Source of the DNA: Ezakiella sp.
GTDB taxonomy: Bacteria > Bacillota > Clostridia > Tissierellales > Peptoniphilaceae
Direction of reading: 5' to 3'
DNA: 64,000 nt
Assembly (NCBI GenBank): GCA_022766605.1
Contig: JALEOH010000030.1
Location: 145,093-209,092 of the forward strand
In this document: piece after piece, positions 61,767 through 64,000 of the stretch
Position numbering within the stretch: the first letter of the stretch is position 1
Layout: every line of letters begins with the position of its first letter
Made by a program: the position numbers and the translations under genes
The notes under the pieces: model-generated
Seen by the model: only the letters and a program-made list of their open reading frames with translations
The model's database searches: none
Told to the model about the DNA's origin: nothing

Positions 61767-63800
61767 ATGAATAAGAAAATTAGTTTGTTATTGGCTTTAA
61801 TTATGCTCTTTAGCATGTGCCAGCCAATAAATGCAGCGAATTTTAAGGATGTTCCTGCAGATCACTGGGCAAAGAGTTATATAGATAGATGCACGAGCGA
61901 GGGCATTGTAAAGGGATATGATGACGGTACATTTAAGCCTAGTAAAAATATTTCATTCACTGAGGCTACTAGTTTATTAAGTCGTGTAATTAGCGTGTCT
62001 CCAAGTGAATTGCAAGCTGCAAATCAAGTCTATGGTGCACAAGTTACTGATATCTTAGACAATATAGTAAAAAAAGACAATCCGGGAATTGATTGGGTTA
62101 AAAATGATATTTTAAAATGTCTTCAAAAAGGTGTTTATACAGTTACCAATCTTAAAAAAGCGGCTGAGTCTGGCATGCTTAATGATTTAGATAAACCAGC
62201 TCCCGTATCGAGGTCTAATTTTGCAATATTTTTAATTAATGCAATGGGCTTGCAATCGGCAGCTGATGCAAAGGCTTTTAGCTTACCGTATAAGGATGCT
62301 AATGTCATTCCAGTAAATGCTCTAAAAAGCGTTGGAATGTTACTTGAAATAGGAGTGCTAAATCCACAAGGAGATGGAAATGGTAATTTTTTACCAGATA
62401 GTCCTATCGATAGAGCAAGTATTGCTAAGATGATGACAACAGCACTTGATTATTTAAAGGCCAATCCAAATAAATCTACAAGCAGCAATACTCAAGCTCC
62501 AATTGTAACACAAATAACGTCAACTGTTACTGGTAAAGTTACTGATGTTTCACTCTTTGGTGGAAAGACCTTACTATTAATTCAAAGTGGCAATAATGCG
62601 ACCGCTCAAGCTTATACTATTTCAGAGCCAACAACGCCTTTTATGATAGATAATCAACTTGCACTTTTTGATAAGATTGAAAAGGGAATGGATGCTACAA
62701 TTAAAGTCAATGCTAATAAGGAGGTAACCGAAGGAAGCTTTAAGACCAATCTGACGACAGTTGATGGTGTAATTAAAGAAGTAATTTCGACATATAAATA
62801 TGGCATAGAATACACTAGTGGATCTGTTGTTAGGACTTCCACTTTTGATCTAACCGATGCAGAGATTACAATTGATGGTAGCAAAGCCTATGCATCTGAT
62901 TTAAATGTCAATTATGAAGTAAAGCTAACCATGGCAGGAGATAAGGTAAAAAAAGTAGAGGCCAAGAAGAAAAATGCAGGCGATGGTACTTTTGATAGCT
63001 TTGGTAAATATCGTGGTGAATATTTTGTAGAATTTTATATCTCAAATTCAAGAAGTTCAAGAGATAAAAGATCAGCTAAACTTGCTGCAAGATATGATAC
63101 AGATACAATCTATATTGACAATAGAAGCTATAAGGTAGGAGATCTTACAAGAAGTGGATATGGACGTTCATATATTAAAGAAGGAACTCCCATTAAATTA
63201 AAATTCAATAATTATAATGAAGTTACCGAAATTACAACAGCCAAGAGTGACTATAGCACTTATAATGGCACTGTTTATGGTTATATTCAAACAAGTCCAT
63301 ATAATAATGATAGCTATATTAAAATTGCCGAAAAGAAAAATGCATATAGAAATGATGTATATGAGTTAAAATTAGATAGAAATGTAGATGTAAGAAAAGG
63401 CAATTCTTCAAGATCGTATTATCTTCAAGATATTAATACTGATGACTATGTTGAAGTTGAAATAAGAAATGGCTATGTTACAAGAATAATCGTAACTACA
63501 GAAAGCTCGTCTAGATATAATACGAAAGAAGCGTATGGAAAAATAATTGAGATGGACAATAGTGCTACTAATGTGGTTGGAATTGAAATAGATAGTAGTT
63601 ACCATTCAGATTTTGACTATGCACAAAGTTTGGACATGCTATTTGATTCAAGTTGCAAATACTATTACAAAGGTAGTAACTATTATGATGCAAAAGATAG
63701 AATATATGAAGATGTAAGATACAACCGTAATAATCGTATTAAATTTGAGTATTATAAGAGTGGTAATAGATATTACATTACCGCCATTGATTTATACTGA
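61767..63800 (+). CDS. Large SLH-domain surface protein
   Basis: 677 aa from ATG 61767 behind GGAGG; a frame extension to TTG 61713 lies in the leader. Signal peptide at about 1-23 (ends INAA). Three SLH repeats at about 24-235 (FKDVPADHWAKSYIDRC, GIVKGYDDGTFKPSKNIS, VSRSNFAIFLINAMGL, IDRASIAKMMTTAL). From about 255 there are several beta-rich repeats (GKVTDVSLFGGKTLLLI, GVIKEVISTYKYGIEY, GTVYGYIQTSPYN, GKIIEMDNSATNVVGIE), each starting with Gly plus a beta strand. Tyr- and Ser-rich C-terminal part. Likely an abundant wall-bound surface protein. Confidence 0.82.
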   Translation: MNKKISLLLALIMLFSMCQPINAANFKDVPADHWAKSYIDRCTSEGIVKGYDDGTFKPSKNISFTEATSLLSRVISVSPSELQAANQVYGAQVTDILDNIVKKDNPGIDWVKNDILKCLQKGVYTVTNLKKAAESGMLNDLDKPAPVSRSNFAIFLINAMGLQSAADAKAFSLPYKDANVIPVNALKSVGMLLEIGVLNPQGDGNGNFLPDSPIDRASIAKMMTTALDYLKANPNKSTSSNTQAPIVTQITSTVTGKVTDVSLFGGKTLLLIQSGNNATAQAYTISEPTTPFMIDNQLALFDKIEKGMDATIKVNANKEVTEGSFKTNLTTVDGVIKEVISTYKYGIEYTSGSVVRTSTFDLTDAEITIDGSKAYASDLNVNYEVKLTMAGDKVKKVEAKKKNAGDGTFDSFGKYRGEYFVEFYISNSRSSRDKRSAKLAARYDTDTIYIDNRSYKVGDLTRSGYGRSYIKEGTPIKLKFNNYNEVTEITTAKSDYSTYNGTVYGYIQTSPYNNDSYIKIAEKKNAYRNDVYELKLDRNVDVRKGNSSRSYYLQDINTDDYVEVEIRNGYVTRIIVTTESSSRYNTKEAYGKIIEMDNSATNVVGIEIDSSYHSDFDYAQSLDMLFDSSCKYYYKGSNYYDAKDRIYEDVRYNRNNRIKFEYYKSGNRYYITAIDLY

Positions 63801-63802
63801 TA

Positions 63803-63832
63803 AAAAAAGAGCCGCATGTGCGGTTCTTTTTT
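63803..63832 (+). terminator. Bidirectional terminator between SLH gene and RNase H gene
   Basis: A 14-bp stem with one G-T pair (63803-63816 with 63819-63832) and a tight TG loop, A-rich on the left and T-rich on the right, so usable from both convergent genes. Confidence 0.85.
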
Positions 63833-63838
63833 ACATAA

Positions 63839-64000
63839 TTATTCTTTAAACTTCGCGTTCTTTGCTAGTTTGTCAACTCTTTCATTGAGTTCAACTCCAG
63901 TATGTGCTTCAACTTTAATAAATACTACTTCTATTTTATCCTCAATAGTATTAAAAAAATCACGATATTTCATAGTGAGTTCATTGTTTGCTTTCCATTC
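63839..64000 (-). CDS. Ribonuclease H, C-terminal end (partial)
   Basis: Only the last 53 codons are in the window; the gene continues past the right edge. The segment VFIKVEAHTGVELNERVDKL matches the end of the RNase HI domain: His in the catalytic loop and the final conserved Asp, as in the caulimovirus-viroplasmin/RNase H proteins of Bacillota. Stop codon TAA at 63839-63841, directly after a bidirectional terminator. Confidence 0.75.
   Translation of the reverse strand, partial: EWKANNELTMKYRDFFNTIEDKIEVVFIKVEAHTGVELNERVDKLAKNAKFKE

Overview
The window is AT-rich and almost fully coding. It looks like a chromosomal core region of a low-GC, anaerobic Gram-positive bacterium (Bacillota, probably Clostridia/Tissierellia; a Peptoniphilaceae-like member is my guess). 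The grounds are the six-gene Rnf complex, rubrerythrin, a selenocysteine system (selD-selA-selB), SLH-domain surface proteins, RNase Y, single-subunit FGAM synthase, strong AGGAGG ribosome binding sites and many ATGA or short coding overlaps. I see no prophage, insertion sequence, CRISPR array, tRNA or rRNA. No stretch over 300 bases lacks a gene; the longest gaps are about 233 bases (61534-61766) and 217 bases (21034-21250).

Layout. 1-1062: 3' part of a secreted phosphodiester-glycosidase-like gene. 1140-13479: one long plus-strand run, pnp-dut-uppP-ftsK-rimO-pgsA-pncC-recA, continuing into an Mre11-like nuclease and a Rad50-like ATPase whose parts are spread over three coupled reading frames. 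13538-17343: rny under its own promoter, then an SLH surface protein and two small unknown proteins. 17352-21033 (minus): an AfuA/FbpABC-type binding-protein ABC importer. 21251-29842: a small membrane protein, MTA/SAH deaminase, a zinc metallopeptidase, trpS and a PurD-PurL fusion enzyme. 29929-35192: polA, coaE, a lytic transglycosylase and an orphan peptide-binding lipoprotein. 35281-40436: rnfCDGEAB. 40501-42352: rubrerythrin, an AraC-type regulator and a divergent flavodoxin.

42415-49916: a ComEA-like lipoprotein heads a run containing selD (itself a selenoprotein read through an in-frame UGA), selA, selB, an OmpR-type response regulator without a kinase next to it, and a large secreted protein joining an LtaS/sulfatase-like domain to a GDPD-like domain. 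50046-57015: nusA-rnpM-infB-rbfA-nrnA-truB-ribF, with a promoter and a terminator-like leader hairpin but no rimP. 57040-60891: M18 aminopeptidase divergent from pyrC and an ATP-NAD kinase-like gene. 60919-63800: two divergent SLH surface proteins. 63839-64000: C-terminal end of a minus-strand RNase H gene.

Most of the window is housekeeping: RNA decay (pnp, rny, nrnA), DNA repair and segregation (recA, Mre11/Rad50, polA, ftsK), translation (infB, rbfA, truB, trpS, rimO), cofactors (coaE, ribF) and ion-motive energy conservation (Rnf). The most unusual items are the three-part Rad50, the PurD-PurL fusion, the Sec-containing SelD, the LtaS-like/GDPD fusion, the nusA leader hairpin, and an inverted repeat that frames the -35 element of the aminopeptidase gene.
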